DNA of 64,000 nt, taken from assembly GCF_000022085.1 (NCBI RefSeq), contig NC_011894.1, positions 4,393,001-4,457,000 of the forward strand, in the 5' to 3' direction. The DNA is from Methylobacterium nodulans ORS 2060 (GTDB taxonomy: Bacteria > Pseudomonadota > Alphaproteobacteria > Rhizobiales > Beijerinckiaceae). A program made the translations under genes and the position numbers. Below the pieces are notes generated by a model, which was given only the letters and a program-made list of their open reading frames with translations, had not been told where the DNA came from and ran no database searches. Shown here piece by piece: positions 15,629-25,088 of the stretch (positions are counted from its first letter, which is position 1; every line of letters starts with the position of its first letter).

Positions 15629-16015
15629 ATGCAGAGGCCATCGGTCCTGCCGTTCCTCCTGTTCCAGGGCGAGGGCTCCGCAGCGCTCGACTTCTACCTG
15701 TCCGCCTTTCCGGATGGGCGGATCGAGGCGATGGAGCGATAGGGGCCGGGCGAGGCTGGGGCTGAAGGCTCGATCAAACGAGCCCCTTCTGGATCGGCGA
15801 GCAGGCAGTGCTGCGCACCGACAGCATCGGGCGGCATGCCTTTTCCTTCACCCCCTCCTCGTTTTTCGTCGAGTGCGGTTCCGAGGACGAGGTGAGGCGG
15901 CTCGGCAAGGTCCTGGGTGCGAGCGGGAGCGAGATGATGCCGGCCGCACATGACGGCTTCAGCAGGTTCTTCGCTTGGGTCAGCGACCGTTTCGGCGTGT
16001 CTTGGCAGTTGAACC
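15629..16015 (+). pseudogene. broken VOC-family (PhnB-like) gene
   Basis: The remnant begins with a good start (AAGGAG before an ATG) and reads MQRPSVLPFLLFQGEGSAAL then LDFYLSAFPDGRIEAMER, the N-terminus of a PhnB-like VOC protein. It then meets an in-frame TAG at 15740 where the family usually has Tyr. The frame continues as GPGEAGAEGSIKRA, then jumps by one base near 15785 into FWIGEQAVLRTDS, FSFTPSSFFVECGSEDEV and WVSDRFGVSWQLN. The normal C-terminal helices are missing. A stop, a frameshift and a truncation together make a pseudogene. It sits between convergent polysaccharide genes and has no evident role there. Confidence 0.8.
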
Positions 16016-16176
16016 GTGGCAGCTCAACCACGGTTAGGCCGGCTCGCGGCCTGCGGGCTCGCATCGGCCTTCCCGCATCCGCCGGGGTTCCGGACCATTG
16101 CCGGTGGATCTTTCATCTTCGCCGATATTCGCCCGTCAGGAGAGGAGCGCCTCGACGGCCTCGCTCCGCCTCGACG

Positions 16177-16983
16177 TCACTCGGATGCCGCGCTCGCCAG
16201 GACGGTCGTCCGCCGCCCCCGCCAGCTCTCCCGGAGCGCCAGGACGAGGAAGCGGGGGATCGTGTGCCCGTAGCGGGCTGCCAGCCGCCGCGGCTCGCGC
16301 GCGAGGCGATAGGCCCATTCGAGCCCGAGCACCTGCAGCGCCCGCGGCGCGCGCGGGACCCGTCCGGTGAGCACGTCGAAGGCTGCACCCACCCCCATCG
16401 CCACCGTGCCGGGCAGGAACGGGGCATGCTCGGCCATGAACAGTTCCTGCTTGGGCGTCCCGAGGCCGATCCAGATGATCTGCGCGCTCGATCGCCGGAT
16501 GCGCTCGTGCATCGCGGCGACCTCCGCGGCGTCGAGGGGGCGGAAGGGCGGCGTCTCGACCCCAGCCACGACCAGCCCGGGAATGCGCGCCGAGAGGGTC
16601 GCGGCGAGCTGGGCGGCGACGCCCTCGCCGCCGCCCAGGAAGTAGTGCCGCCAGCCCCGGGCGACGCCGGCGCGGCAGACCGCCTCCACCGCCTCGATGC
16701 CCGGCACCTGCCCGATGCCCGCCGCACCCCGCAGGCGCCCGAGCCAGTAGAGCGGTCGCCCGTCCGGGCAGACGAGCAGCGCCGCCTCGTGCGCCGCCCG
16801 GAGCCGCGGATCCTCGGTCGCCCGCACGATGCCATGCGCATCGCGGAAGACGACGAAGCTCCCCGGCACCGTATGGGCACCGTCGAGGCGCCGCGCGATC
16901 GTGCGCACGAGCCCCGGCATATCGATGACGGAGATGCCGATGCCGGCGAAGCGGAAGCGCGGAACGGCCGGATCGTGACTCAT
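16177..16983 (-). CDS. WecB/TagA/CpsF-family glycosyltransferase (GT26)
   Basis: This 268-residue protein carries the GT26 hallmarks: PDGRPLYWLGRLRG (about residues 73-86), a YFLGGGEGVA loop, WIGLGTPKQELFMAEH (about 172-187), GVGAAFDVLTGRVPRAP and LEWAYRLAREPRRLARY-like residues near the C-terminus. The family transfers HexNAc-type sugars to a lipid-linked acceptor in exopolysaccharide, ECA or teichoic acid synthesis. Its start codon overlaps the stop of the upstream GT4 gene, so the two are coupled. It likely makes an early linkage of the repeat unit. Confidence 0.88.
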   Translation of the reverse strand: MSHDPAVPRFRFAGIGISVIDMPGLVRTIARRLDGAHTVPGSFVVFRDAHGIVRATEDPRLRAAHEAALLVCPDGRPLYWLGRLRGAAGIGQVPGIEAVEAVCRAGVARGWRHYFLGGGEGVAAQLAATLSARIPGLVVAGVETPPFRPLDAAEVAAMHERIRRSSAQIIWIGLGTPKQELFMAEHAPFLPGTVAMGVGAAFDVLTGRVPRAPRALQVLGLEWAYRLAREPRRLAARYGHTIPRFLVLALRESWRGRRTTVLASAASE

Positions 16984-18161
16984 GACGCGCTCTGCAGACC
17001 TGCGAGTGACCGGGAGGCGAGCGCCCGCCGGTAGATGGAGAGGAGCGAGGCGGTGGTGGCTTCCTCGGTCCAGGACCGGGCATAGGCAGTGCGGGCGGCG
17101 GCCCCCATTCGGCGGGCGGCCGCCGGATCGGCGAGGACCCGGTCGAGGGCGCGGGCGAGGTCATCGGGATCGCCCGGAGTGACGAGGAATCCGGTGATGC
17201 CGTCCTCGACGAGGTCGGCGAGTGCCCCGATCCGGGAGGCGATGACGGGCGTGCCGGCCGCGTAGGCTTCGACGACGACCATCGGCAGGCCCTCGTACCA
17301 GAGGGACGGCACCACGAGCGCAGCGGCCCGCGCCATCCGGTGCTGAACCTCGGCGGGCGTCAGGTTCCCGAGGAGCCGAAGCCCGGCGGCGCCGGCGAGA
17401 TCCGCGCGGAGCGGGCCGTCGCCGGCGACCTCGACCGGCGCGCGCATCCGGGCGGCGGCCGCGGCGAGCGTTTCGAGCCCCTTCTCGCGGCTCAGGCGGC
17501 CGGCGAAGAGGAGGCCCTCGCGCGGGGCGTCCGTGGGCGGCCCCGGATCCGCCAGGCCGTTCGGCTTGACCGCAATGCGATCCGCCGGCAGGCCCGCCGC
17601 GATGAACCGGCGCCGGGCGAACTCGGTGAGGGCCACGAAGGCATCGACGCTGTGCGACCAGGTTCCCGCGCGGCGATGCCAATCGATCATCCGCGCCACC
17701 GCGAGGGAGCCGACGCGGGAACCGCGGTAGCAGCCGTGGCGGACGGCGGCGTAGGGGGAGCCCGTGAGGCAGGTCTCGCAGGGCGTGCCGTCGCGCAGCA
17801 GCATGGCGCCCGCGCAGGCCACCCGGAAGTTGTGCAGGGTTTGGACCGTCGCCGGGCCGGCGGCGCGCACGGCCGCGTGCACGGCAGGCGAGATCAGCGG
17901 GAAGGTGTTGTGCGCATGCACGATGTCGGGCCGGAAGCGGCGGACCGCCTCCAGGACGCGGGTGATGCCGCGCGGCGCGCGCGGCGCCTCGATCGCGGCC
18001 CGCAGGCGGTCGACCGGTCCGCGGATGTCGTCGTTGCTGACGAAGACCGTGTCGACCGCGCATCCGGCCCGTGCGAGCGCCGCCGCCTCGCATTCGACCA
18101 CGGCATCCTCGCCGCCGCGGATCTGGTAGCGGTTGTGGACGATGAGAATCCGGGGCGTCAC
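16980..18161 (-). CDS. glycosyltransferase, GT4 family
   Basis: A 393-residue GT-B enzyme. Its N-terminus RILIVHNRYQIRGGEDAVV is typical of GT4 proteins (the Gly-Gly loop after strand 1). The acceptor domain has HAHNTFPLISPAVHAA; the donor domain has LLFAGRLSREKGLETL, PVEVAGDGPLRADLAG and LVVPSLWYEGLPMVVVEAYA with the E-x7-E donor-binding glutamates. A mid-protein Cys-rich segment (CETCLTGSPYAAVRHGCYRG) also occurs in many members. It would add a sugar to the lipid-linked intermediate together with the coupled GT26 enzyme. Confidence 0.88.
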   Translation of the reverse strand: MTPRILIVHNRYQIRGGEDAVVECEAAALARAGCAVDTVFVSNDDIRGPVDRLRAAIEAPRAPRGITRVLEAVRRFRPDIVHAHNTFPLISPAVHAAVRAAGPATVQTLHNFRVACAGAMLLRDGTPCETCLTGSPYAAVRHGCYRGSRVGSLAVARMIDWHRRAGTWSHSVDAFVALTEFARRRFIAAGLPADRIAVKPNGLADPGPPTDAPREGLLFAGRLSREKGLETLAAAAARMRAPVEVAGDGPLRADLAGAAGLRLLGNLTPAEVQHRMARAAALVVPSLWYEGLPMVVVEAYAAGTPVIASRIGALADLVEDGITGFLVTPGDPDDLARALDRVLADPAAARRMGAAARTAYARSWTEEATTASLLSIYRRALASRSLAGLQSAS

Positions 18162-18697
18162 GGCATCCGGCTCCCGGCCACGAGCAGCATGGTGCGGGCG
18201 GGGCTCCGTCCCGTCGGGCTGATCAGCGCTCGCGTCGCCCGATCATCCGGTTTGGAGGTCCTGGCCGTCGGTAGGCGGGTCGGCATCCTGGCTTGCTCAT
18301 GCGGCACATCACAGATGCTCCGAATTGAGCGAGCCTCATGCCACCCGGTTTCGTCTCACAACGAGACGATTTTCCTACCTGTTCAGTATTATCTCTGAAG
18401 ACGATCGCTCTCGACGGAGAATCCCGCAGACCGGCCTGTGCCATGCAGCACGAGACGCGCTCCGCTTCGGGACAGCCGGGATTCCGGCCGACGCCGTGCT
18501 GCGAAACGCTTCCCAGGGATCGATGACCGACATTGTCGCTCAGCGCGGCACATGAGGCGCCGCCGATGAGCCGCGCCGTGGATCACCGGATGCGCGTGAT
18601 GGCGGCCCAGCCTTCTGTTCGACGGCGAATCAGCCTAGCGTAGCGTCACCAGACGCTGGCCGCTCCGCACGAGCCAGCCGATCACAGGGAGACGCCG
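18162..18697. promoter_or_regulatory. intergenic region upstream of the glycosyltransferase pair
   Basis: No gene found. The stretch 18330-18420 is less GC-rich than its surroundings and contains a hairpin (CGTCTC-ACAAC-GAGACG, 18352-18368) followed by ATTTTCC. It should contain the promoter of the leftward glycosyltransferase pair and of the rightward 51-residue gene. No EcfG-type site is visible. Confidence 0.35.
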
Positions 18698-18853
18698 ATG
18701 TCGGAGCCGATTCGCATCACGGTCAAGCCGGATGGCAGCTACACGCTCCTGCGTGGGGACCGCCCGCTCATCTTCGGCCTCACCCGCGAATTGGCTTTCA
18801 GCCTCGCCGAGAGTTGCGGCGTTGCGATCGAACGGACCTACAGCATCGGGTGA
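18698..18853 (+). CDS. hypothetical 51-residue protein
   Basis: A short frame with a good ribosome binding site (AGGGAG, 6 bases before the ATG) encodes a compact protein starting MSEPIRITVKPDGSYTLLRG. The alternating strand pattern (IRITVKPDGSYTLL, then DRPLIF) followed by a helix (RELAFSLAESCGVAI) looks like a real folded mini-protein. I do not recognise the family. It stands alone between the polysaccharide locus and a set of other tiny genes. Confidence 0.55.
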   Translation: MSEPIRITVKPDGSYTLLRGDRPLIFGLTRELAFSLAESCGVAIERTYSIG

Positions 18854-19216
18854 CGTGCATCCGCTCCGGCGCCGGACTGGCCAGGCGCAATCGCCCGCCG
18901 GCCGGCAGGCGGATGCCTTGGCTGGAGAGCGAAGCTTGGCTGGAGGACGAGCAGTCGCCGGGCGCGCCTGTCGGCGCCCGACCGCACGTCGTCGATCGGC
19001 CTCGTCCCTGTCCGGGCGGAGGCCGGATTGCCGCAGTCGCTCTCCAGCGTCTGGGACGGCTGAACAGACGGAGAGCCGGCACAGCCCAGCGGCCGGGGGA
19101 AGCGAACGCGTCGAAGACGCGACCGTAATGGATCGTTAACCACAGCCGCCTAGGCTTGCATCCTCACGACGGGTTTCCCCCAGGCTCGACGACTGACGGT
19201 AAAGGCGCGATCACCC
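18854..19216. other. gene-free stretch
   Basis: Open frames on both strands here are Arg/Pro/Ser-rich and lack start signals, as expected of non-coding high-GC DNA. No repeat or RNA gene recognised. The right end serves as the promoter region for the small membrane protein gene that follows. Confidence 0.35.
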
Positions 19217-19423
19217 ATGTCCCGTGTCATCGCTCGTCCCACACAGGCCGAGCACACGCGGGGACGCAGAACCCGGAACGGGTGGCGGCCCCTCGAAGCC
19301 ATGGGCCTGATCGGGGCTGGGTTGCTGTTGCTGGTGATCGGAACGGCGCTCAGCGTCGCCGATGCGATCCAGGGACCCGGGTACGAAGGACCCGGATACG
19401 CCGCGCACTTCGGAGGCGAGTGA
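19217..19423 (+). CDS. small single-pass membrane protein
   Basis: A 68-residue product with a basic N-terminus (RPTQAEHTRGRRTRNGWR), one hydrophobic segment (MGLIGAGLLLLVIGTALSV, about residues 29-47) and a short Gly/Tyr-rich tail. TAAAGGCG lies about 10 bases before the ATG. No family recognised. It is convergent with the next small membrane-protein gene, with 42 bases between them. Confidence 0.45.
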   Translation: MSRVIARPTQAEHTRGRRTRNGWRPLEAMGLIGAGLLLLVIGTALSVADAIQGPGYEGPGYAAHFGGE

Positions 19424-19465
19424 CCGCGGCCCCGGCCGGCACGTCACGCGCCGGCTTCGGATGGG

Positions 19466-19618
19466 CTACGCCGCAAGCCTCGCAGCCGCGACCTCGTTCT
19501 CATTGCCGGCGACCAGCGGCAGGGCGGCCACCTCCGGGGTCAGCCGGTCCGCAGCGAAGACGGCGAGCAGCGCATTGGCGGCGATCGCGACGAAGCCGAG
19601 AAGGAAGAGAGCGGTCAT
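19466..19618 (-). CDS. small membrane protein, 50 residues
   Basis: The product MTALFLLGFVAIAANALLAV... has one N-terminal hydrophobic helix ending near Ala23 and a short acidic tail. It could be a membrane anchor or a secreted peptide (a signal-peptide-like A-x-A lies near FAADR). An AGGACG sequence precedes the ATG. Two inverted repeats lie just upstream, which supports a regulated gene. No homology recognised. Confidence 0.45.
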   Translation of the reverse strand: MTALFLLGFVAIAANALLAVFAADRLTPEVAALPLVAGNENEVAAARLAA

Positions 19619-19635
19619 GGAAGGCGTCCTGATGT

Positions 19636-19695
19636 GTTGTGCGACGCAACATATATCGCACCGCACACTGATATTTGGTATGCCAGATACCAGAT
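19636..19695. promoter_or_regulatory. two inverted repeats upstream of the 50-residue gene
   Basis: TGTTG-N7-CAACA lies in the first part of this block, and GGTAT-GCCAG-ATACC, within TTTGGTATGCCAGATACCAG, in the second. The block is AT-rich compared with the surroundings. They sit 20-80 bases upstream of the leftward small gene, where operators would be expected. A rightward 42-codon frame starting at 19703 with AGGAG before its ATG shares this region but is not called. Confidence 0.35.
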
Positions 19696-19937
19696 AGGAG
19701 CCATGTCGCTGCCGCATGGGCGGCCAGGCGGGCACATCGGCACGGGATCCCGCGTGAGCGCCATGGAAGCGGCGGGCGGGATCGCGACTCGCCGCCGGTC
19801 CAGGTCCGTCGTCGGCGACGCCGTGCCGTGAAGCCCGGCAGGACCGCCGTGGCCGAGGCCGATCCGAGGCGCGAGCCGGGCTGATGTCGTCGAATCGGCC
19901 GGCTGCTCGCCGGCGGCAGCCGCCGATGCTCAGTTCC

Positions 19938-20186
19938 CTATGAGACAGGGCGGCCCTGCATCGCCGGACCGACCCTGATCGATCGCACGGCGGGGCCACG
20001 ACGAGGGGCGGAATGGACGCCGCCCGGGCCGCTCTTGGCCGGAGCACCGAGGGTGCCGGTGGCGCCCGGATCAACCGGTGCCACGGCAGGCGGTCCCGCA
20101 GGTGTCTGGGCCGGGGTCTCAACGATCTGAGCCGCGGCATGGCCCGGCCTGCCGAGCAGGAGCGCGGCGGCAGCGAACCTCATCAT
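19938..20186 (-). CDS. small secreted protein, Pro/Gly/Ala-rich
   Basis: An 82-residue product starting MMRFAAAALLLGRPGHAAAQ, a short signal peptide with a likely cleavage after AAA-Q. The mature part (VETPAQTPAGPPAVAPVDPG and on) is Pro/Ala/Gly-rich and probably disordered, with a basic C-terminus. AGAAGG precedes the first of two adjacent ATGs. Function unknown; proteins of this kind are common periplasmic orphans in Methylobacterium-like genomes. Confidence 0.5.
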   Translation of the reverse strand: MMRFAAAALLLGRPGHAAAQIVETPAQTPAGPPAVAPVDPGATGTLGAPAKSGPGGVHSAPRRGPAVRSIRVGPAMQGRPVS

Positions 20187-20683
20187 GACAAACCTTCTCA
20201 ACGGGAAGGGCTCTTGCCCTGCATGCCGGATCAAGTCTTGAGGGTAGCGCGGGTTCGACAGCCGCGGCCGATTTTTCCCTTCGCTCCGGCAGCCCCGCCA
20301 CGTCGCCTGCACGTCCGTACCTTTGCGGCAGCGATTCGGTTCGACATGCACCGGTAACGCGTCGATCGACGCGAGGGCTGCGGCGTCCCCGACCCGGAGG
20401 GCAAGTTCGCGCGGATCTCCCGATCGACCGCACCGTCTCGAGGCCGGGTCGCGGCACCTCGGGCGATTCGCAGGTTTTGTTCGCCACGGCCGGCCGGATG
20501 CCGAGAGCGGGGCAGAGAACGGGTCGGATTTGTCGCTCCTGCCAATACCGTACTGTTAAGCTGCCGTCCCTGGTGATCGGAAAAACAGAACTCTATCAGA
20601 TCACGCCGGCTCCTTTGCCGTCATTTGTCTTGACATTGCGGCTTGGACCAAAGTACGAAGCGGTCAAAGGGGGGAAGAGGCTC
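20187..20683. promoter_or_regulatory. divergent intergenic region with a sigma70-like promoter
   Basis: No gene with supporting signals. The right part is AT-richer and holds TTGACA (20630-20635) and TACGAA 18 bases further on, a fair sigma70-type promoter for the rightward 91-residue gene. The left part would drive the leftward secreted-protein gene. Confidence 0.4.
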
Positions 20684-20959
20684 ATGGACGGCGAGCTGGT
20701 TCAGTACAATTTATTTCGCAATGCACAGAAGCGAGAGCTTTATTGTGCAGTGCCCACATGGATGCCAGTCCCTTCGTTCATCCGCATGCCGGTCTGGCGG
20801 TACGCGGCCGCCGTTCGCGCCCCCGCCGAGATGCCGCGCGGATTCCTTCCTGCCGCGGCGCGGCAGGCGGCGCGCTGGAACGGGTACTACCTGTTCCATG
20901 CGTGGGGCTGCGAGCGGATGTTCCATCCTGAAGAGGCCCGTCTGCCGGATGCGGCGTGA
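20684..20959 (+). CDS. hypothetical 91-residue protein
   Basis: GGGGAAGAGG just before the ATG fixes the start. The product is aromatic-rich (MDGELVQYNLFRNAQKRELY, WRYAAAVRAP, RWNGYYLFHAWGCERMF) with no signal peptide or membrane helix. It looks like a folded small cytosolic protein. I do not recognise it. A likely promoter lies about 30-55 bases upstream. Confidence 0.5.
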   Translation: MDGELVQYNLFRNAQKRELYCAVPTWMPVPSFIRMPVWRYAAAVRAPAEMPRGFLPAAARQAARWNGYYLFHAWGCERMFHPEEARLPDAA

Positions 20960-21020
20960 TCCCAACGGGCATTGAAAATACCCGTTGGTTCCGTCGATCA
21001 TCGGCCGGCGCAGCCGCGCC

Positions 21021-23126
21021 TCAGCCCTCGATGCGGGCGAAATCCGCTACGGCGCGGGTCGCTTCCCGCAGCGCGTTGAGCAGAGCGAGGCGGTTGGCGC
21101 GCAAAGCCGCGTCCTCGGCGTTGACCGTCACCTTGTCGAAGAAGGCATCGACCGGAGGGCGGAGCGTTGCGAGCGCCCGCATCGCGCCCTCGAAATCCTC
21201 CGCCGCCACCGCCTCTGCCGCCCGGGCCCGTGCCGCGTCGAGGGCATTCGCGAGCGCGGATTCCTCGGGCAGGGAGAAGAGCGCGGGATCGGGCGCGGCG
21301 TCGTAGGCGCGGCCGTCCCTCTTCTCCTCGATCCGCAGGATGTTCGCCGCGCGCCGGAAGCCGGCGAGCAGATTCCGGCCATCCTCCGTGTCGAGGAAGC
21401 GGCCCAGCGCCTCGACCCGGCGCACGATCATCAGGAGGTCGTCCTGGCCGGGGATGGCGAAGACGGCATCGATCAGGTCGTGCCGGGCGCCCTGGTCGCG
21501 CAGATGCACCTTCAGGCGGTCGGCGAAGAAGCCGAGGAGATCGGCGGCGAAGCTCTCAGGTCCCACCGCCGCGTGTCCCGCGACCGCCTGCGCGAAGGCT
21601 CCCAGAAGCGGCAGGCGCACGTCGCCCGCCAGGACGAGGCGGATCACGCCGAGCGCCGCACGGCGCAGTGCGAACGGGTCCTTGCTTCCGGTCGGCTTCT
21701 CGTCGATGGCCCAGAAGCCGACCAGCGTGTCGAGCTTGTCGGCGAGCGCCACCGCCACCGAGACCGGCTCGGTCGGCACGCGGTCGCTCGGGCCGAGCGG
21801 CTTGTAGTGCTCCTCGATGGCGGTCGCGATTGCGGCCGGCTCGCCCTGGAGCTCCGCGTAGTAGCGGCCCATCAGGCCCTGCAGCTCCGGAAACTCGCCC
21901 ACCATCTCGGTGACGAGGTCGGCCTTGGCGAGGCGCGCGGCGCGCCCGGCCAAGCCTGCATCGGCACCCACGAGCGGCGCAAGATTCCGCGCCAGCGCCG
22001 CGATGCGCTCCACCCGCGCTCCCTGCGTGCCGAGCTTCTCGTGGAACACGATGTCCTTAAGCTTCGGCAGCCGGCTTTCCAGCGGAACCTTCTTGTCCGT
22101 CTCCCAGAAGAACTTGGCGTCGGAGAGCCGGGCGCGGACCACGCGCTCGTTGCCCGCGACGATCGCCGCGCCCCCGTCCGAGGCGGCGAGGTTCGAGACC
22201 AGGATGAAGGCATTGGCGAGCCGCTCGCGGCCGTCCTGCGAGGGCGCGCGCAGCACGAAGCATTTCTGATTCGCCCGGATGGTGGCGCGGATCACCTCCG
22301 GCGGGATGTCGAGGAAGCTCTCGTCGAAGGAGCCCATCAGGGTCACGGGCCATTCGACGAGCCCCGCCACCTCCTCCAGCAGGCCCTCGTCCTCGACGAG
22401 GTCGAGCCCGCGTGCGAAGGCGAGGTCGCGGGCGTCGTGCAGGATGATGTCGCGGCGCCTGTCCGCGTCCAGCACCACGCGCGCCCGCTCCAGGGCCGGC
22501 AGGTAATCCGCGAAGCGGCGCACCTCGATCGGGCCGGGCGCCAGGAAGCGGTGGCCATAGGTGGTGAAGCCCGCCTCGATCCCGTCGATCGCGAAGGGCA
22601 CCCGCTCGGGCGTCTCGGTCTCGGGGCCGAAGCTCGCCACGATGGAATGCAGCGGGCGCACCCAGCGCAGCGAGCCGGGCTCGGTCGAGGCCGCGCCCCA
22701 GCGCATGGATTTCGGCCAGGGGAAATTGCGGATCACCGCCGGCAGGATCTCGGCCAGCACGTCGATGGTGTCGCGCCCGGGCCGCTCGATCACCGCGACG
22801 TAGAACTCGCCCTTCTTCGGGTCGGCGACGACCGTGGCGTCGGCGAGGCTCGTCAGGCCGGCGCTCTTGAGGAAGCCCTGGATCGCCGCCTCCGGCGCGC
22901 CGACGCGGGGACCTTTGCGCTCCTCGCGCACGTCCTTGCCGCGGGTCGGCAGGCCGGCGATGTGGAGCGCGAGGCGCCGCGGCGTCGCGAAGGCCTTGGC
23001 GCCCTCGTACAGGAAGCCGCGCTCCACGAGTGCGTCGGTGACGAGCTTGCGCAGGTCCTCCGCGGCCCGCCGCTGCATGCGGGCCGGGATTTCCTCGGAG
23101 AAGAGTTCGAGCAGGAGATCGGGCAT
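21021..23126 (-). CDS. glyS: glycine-tRNA ligase beta subunit
   Basis: This 701-residue protein is the beta subunit of the alpha2-beta2 glycyl-tRNA synthetase, which binds tRNA-Gly. It begins [21 protein letters not shown], the family's invariant N-terminus, and carries a B3/4-like core followed by the [14 protein letters not shown] region (HD-domain part) and a C-terminal anticodon-binding-like domain ending DFARIEG. The length matches the family (about 690-720). The alpha subunit gene lies 83 bases upstream in the same orientation. The frame is open upstream of the chosen ATG, but that part reads as an out-of-frame version of glyQ. Confidence 0.97.
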
Positions 23127-23209
23127 CGGGCACCGGGGGGCGGGGGAGGCGGGGCCTCGCGGTCGGGGCTTGCGTAGAGCGGGGAGGGGGCGGTGTCGAG
23201 GAGACCCGC

Positions 23210-24154
23210 CTATCCGCCGGCCGGGACGGCGAGGCCGCCGGCCTCGGTCCGCAGCCACGCGGCGCCGCAGGCCTTGGCGAGATCGCGCACCCGCAGGATG
23301 TAGCTCTGGCGCTCCGTCACCGAGATCACGCCGCGCGCGTCCAGCAGGTTGAAGACGTGGCTCGCCTTGATGCACTGGTCGTAAGCCGGCTGCGCCATCC
23401 GGTGCTGGGCCTCGGGCCCGGCATCGCCCGCCTCCAGGTACTGGCGGCAGGCCGCCTCTGCGTCGCGGAACTGCCGGAACAGCATCTCGGTGTCGGCCGT
23501 CTCGAAATTGTGCCGCGAGTATTCCTGCTCGGCCTGCAGAAAAACGTCGCCGTAGGTGACCCGGTCGGGGCCGTCGAGCCCGTTGAAGTTGAGGTCGTAG
23601 ACGTTCTCCACGCCCTGCACATACATGGCGAGGCGCTCGAGCCCATAGGTCAGCTCGCCGGAGACCGGCGCGCATTCGAACCCCGCGACCTGCTGGAAAT
23701 AGGTGAACTGGCTCACCTCCATCCCGTCGCACCAGCATTCCCAGCCGAGGCCCCAGGCGCCCAGGGTCGGGCTTTCCCAATCGTCCTCCACGAAGCGGAT
23801 GTCGTGCAGCTTGAGGTCGACGCCGATCGCCTGCAGGGAGGCGAGGTAGAGCTCCTGCAGGTTCGGCGGGTTCGGCTTCAGGACGACCTGGAACTGGTAA
23901 TAGTGCTGGAGCCGGTTCGGGTTCTCGCCGTAGCGCCCGTCCTTCGGGCGGCGGGAGGGCTGCACATAGGCCGCCTTCCAGGGCCGGGGGCCGAGCGCGC
24001 GCAGCGTCGTCGCCGGATGGAAGGTGCCGGCTCCGACCTCCATGTCGTAGGGCTGCAGGATCACGCAGCCCTGCGCGGCCCAGAAGCGCTGCAGCGTCAG
24101 GATCAGGCCCTGGAACGAGCGCGTCGGTTTCAGGGCGTCGTCGGTGGCTTTCAT
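23210..24154 (-). CDS. glyQ: glycine-tRNA ligase alpha subunit
   Basis: This 314-residue alpha subunit forms the catalytic aminoacylation core with GlyS. It shows [20 protein letters not shown] near the N-terminus, [20 protein letters not shown], and the class II core with [20 protein letters not shown] and [20 protein letters not shown]. Length and order are those of bacterial GlyQ. It is first in a glyQ-glyS operon. The S49 peptidase gene lies 70 bases downstream of the start side and is transcribed in the same direction toward it. Confidence 0.98.
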
Positions 24155-24224
24155 CGGGCGTCTCGCGGAAAGGCTCGGCCCGTTTACGGGGGAGCCCCCT
24201 CAAGTCAACCCGGGGGGCGCTCCG

Positions 24225-25088
24225 TCACAATCCGAACCGCGCATAGGCGGCCCGCTCCTCCAGCAGGGCCAGCGCCCCCTCGAATGCGGCGAGCGCCTCG
24301 GTGCCCGGCTCGCGGCGGCGCAGCAGCCGGCCGAGAAGGCCGCCGCGCACCTGCTCCACGAGGCGGATCTGGACCGTCTCGCCGTAGCGCTCGCGCAGCA
24401 CCGTGCGCACGTCGCCGAGCGCATCGACGAGGCCGAGCGCGAGCCCCTGCCGCCCGCTCCAGACGGCGCCGGAAAAAAGTTCGTCCGGATCGCCCGAGAG
24501 CCGGGGCCGACGGCTGCGCACGAGCTCGGTGAACATCGCCTGAATGTCCGCCTGGATGCCCTTGAGCCGGGCGACGTCGGCCGGGTCCTCGGGCCGGAAG
24601 GGGTCGAGCATCGCCTTCGACGGGCCGGTGGTGTGCACGCGCCGCTCGACGCCGAGCCGCTCGAGCAGGCCCTGGAAGCCGAAGCCTGCCGAGACCACGC
24701 CGATCGACCCGACCAGGGAGGAGGGATCCGCGATGATCTCGTCGGCCGCGCAGGCGATCATGTAGCCGCCCGAAGCCGCGACATCCTCCACGAAGGCCAG
24801 TACCGGTACCTTGGCCTCAGCCGCGAGCACCCGGATGCGGCGATGGATGAGGTGGGACTGGGCCGCCGAACCGCCGGGCGAGTTGACCACGATGGCCACC
24901 GCCTTGATGTCGGGCAGGCCGAAGGCGCGCTCCAGCGCCGGCGCGCAGGCGCCGAGGGAGAGGCCCTGGCGAAGGGGGGAGACCGCCCCGATCGGCCCGC
25001 TCAGGCGCACCACCGGCACGACCGGACGATCGCGGCGCAGCGACGCGGGAAGGAGGGCGCGCAGTGCGCTCCAGAACGCGAACGGCAT
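24225..25088 (-). CDS. S49 family (SppA/SohB-like) serine peptidase
   Basis: A 287-residue protein with one S49 domain. Visible landmarks are VVRLSGPIGAV, IVVNSPGGSAAQSHLIHRRI, the catalytic Ser in VEDVAASGGYMIACAADEI, and a GPSKAMLDPFRPED segment that supplies the catalytic Lys in SohB-type enzymes. There is no long N-terminal membrane helix, only a short hydrophobic patch, so it may be a soluble or peripherally bound protease. S49 enzymes degrade cleaved signal peptides and membrane-protein fragments. The start at the ATG for MPFAFWSALRALLP is preferred over one 20 codons upstream. Confidence 0.88.
   Translation of the reverse strand: MPFAFWSALRALLPASLRRDRPVVPVVRLSGPIGAVSPLRQGLSLGACAPALERAFGLPDIKAVAIVVNSPGGSAAQSHLIHRRIRVLAAEAKVPVLAFVEDVAASGGYMIACAADEIIADPSSLVGSIGVVSAGFGFQGLLERLGVERRVHTTGPSKAMLDPFRPEDPADVARLKGIQADIQAMFTELVRSRRPRLSGDPDELFSGAVWSGRQGLALGLVDALGDVRTVLRERYGETVQIRLVEQVRGGLLGRLLRRREPGTEALAAFEGALALLEERAAYARFGL

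Noticed and set aside
19703..19831. A 42-codon rightward frame with AGGAG before its ATG
   Set aside because: Composition is Arg/Gly-rich as in non-coding DNA and it lies in the promoter region of the divergent small gene; too weak to call.
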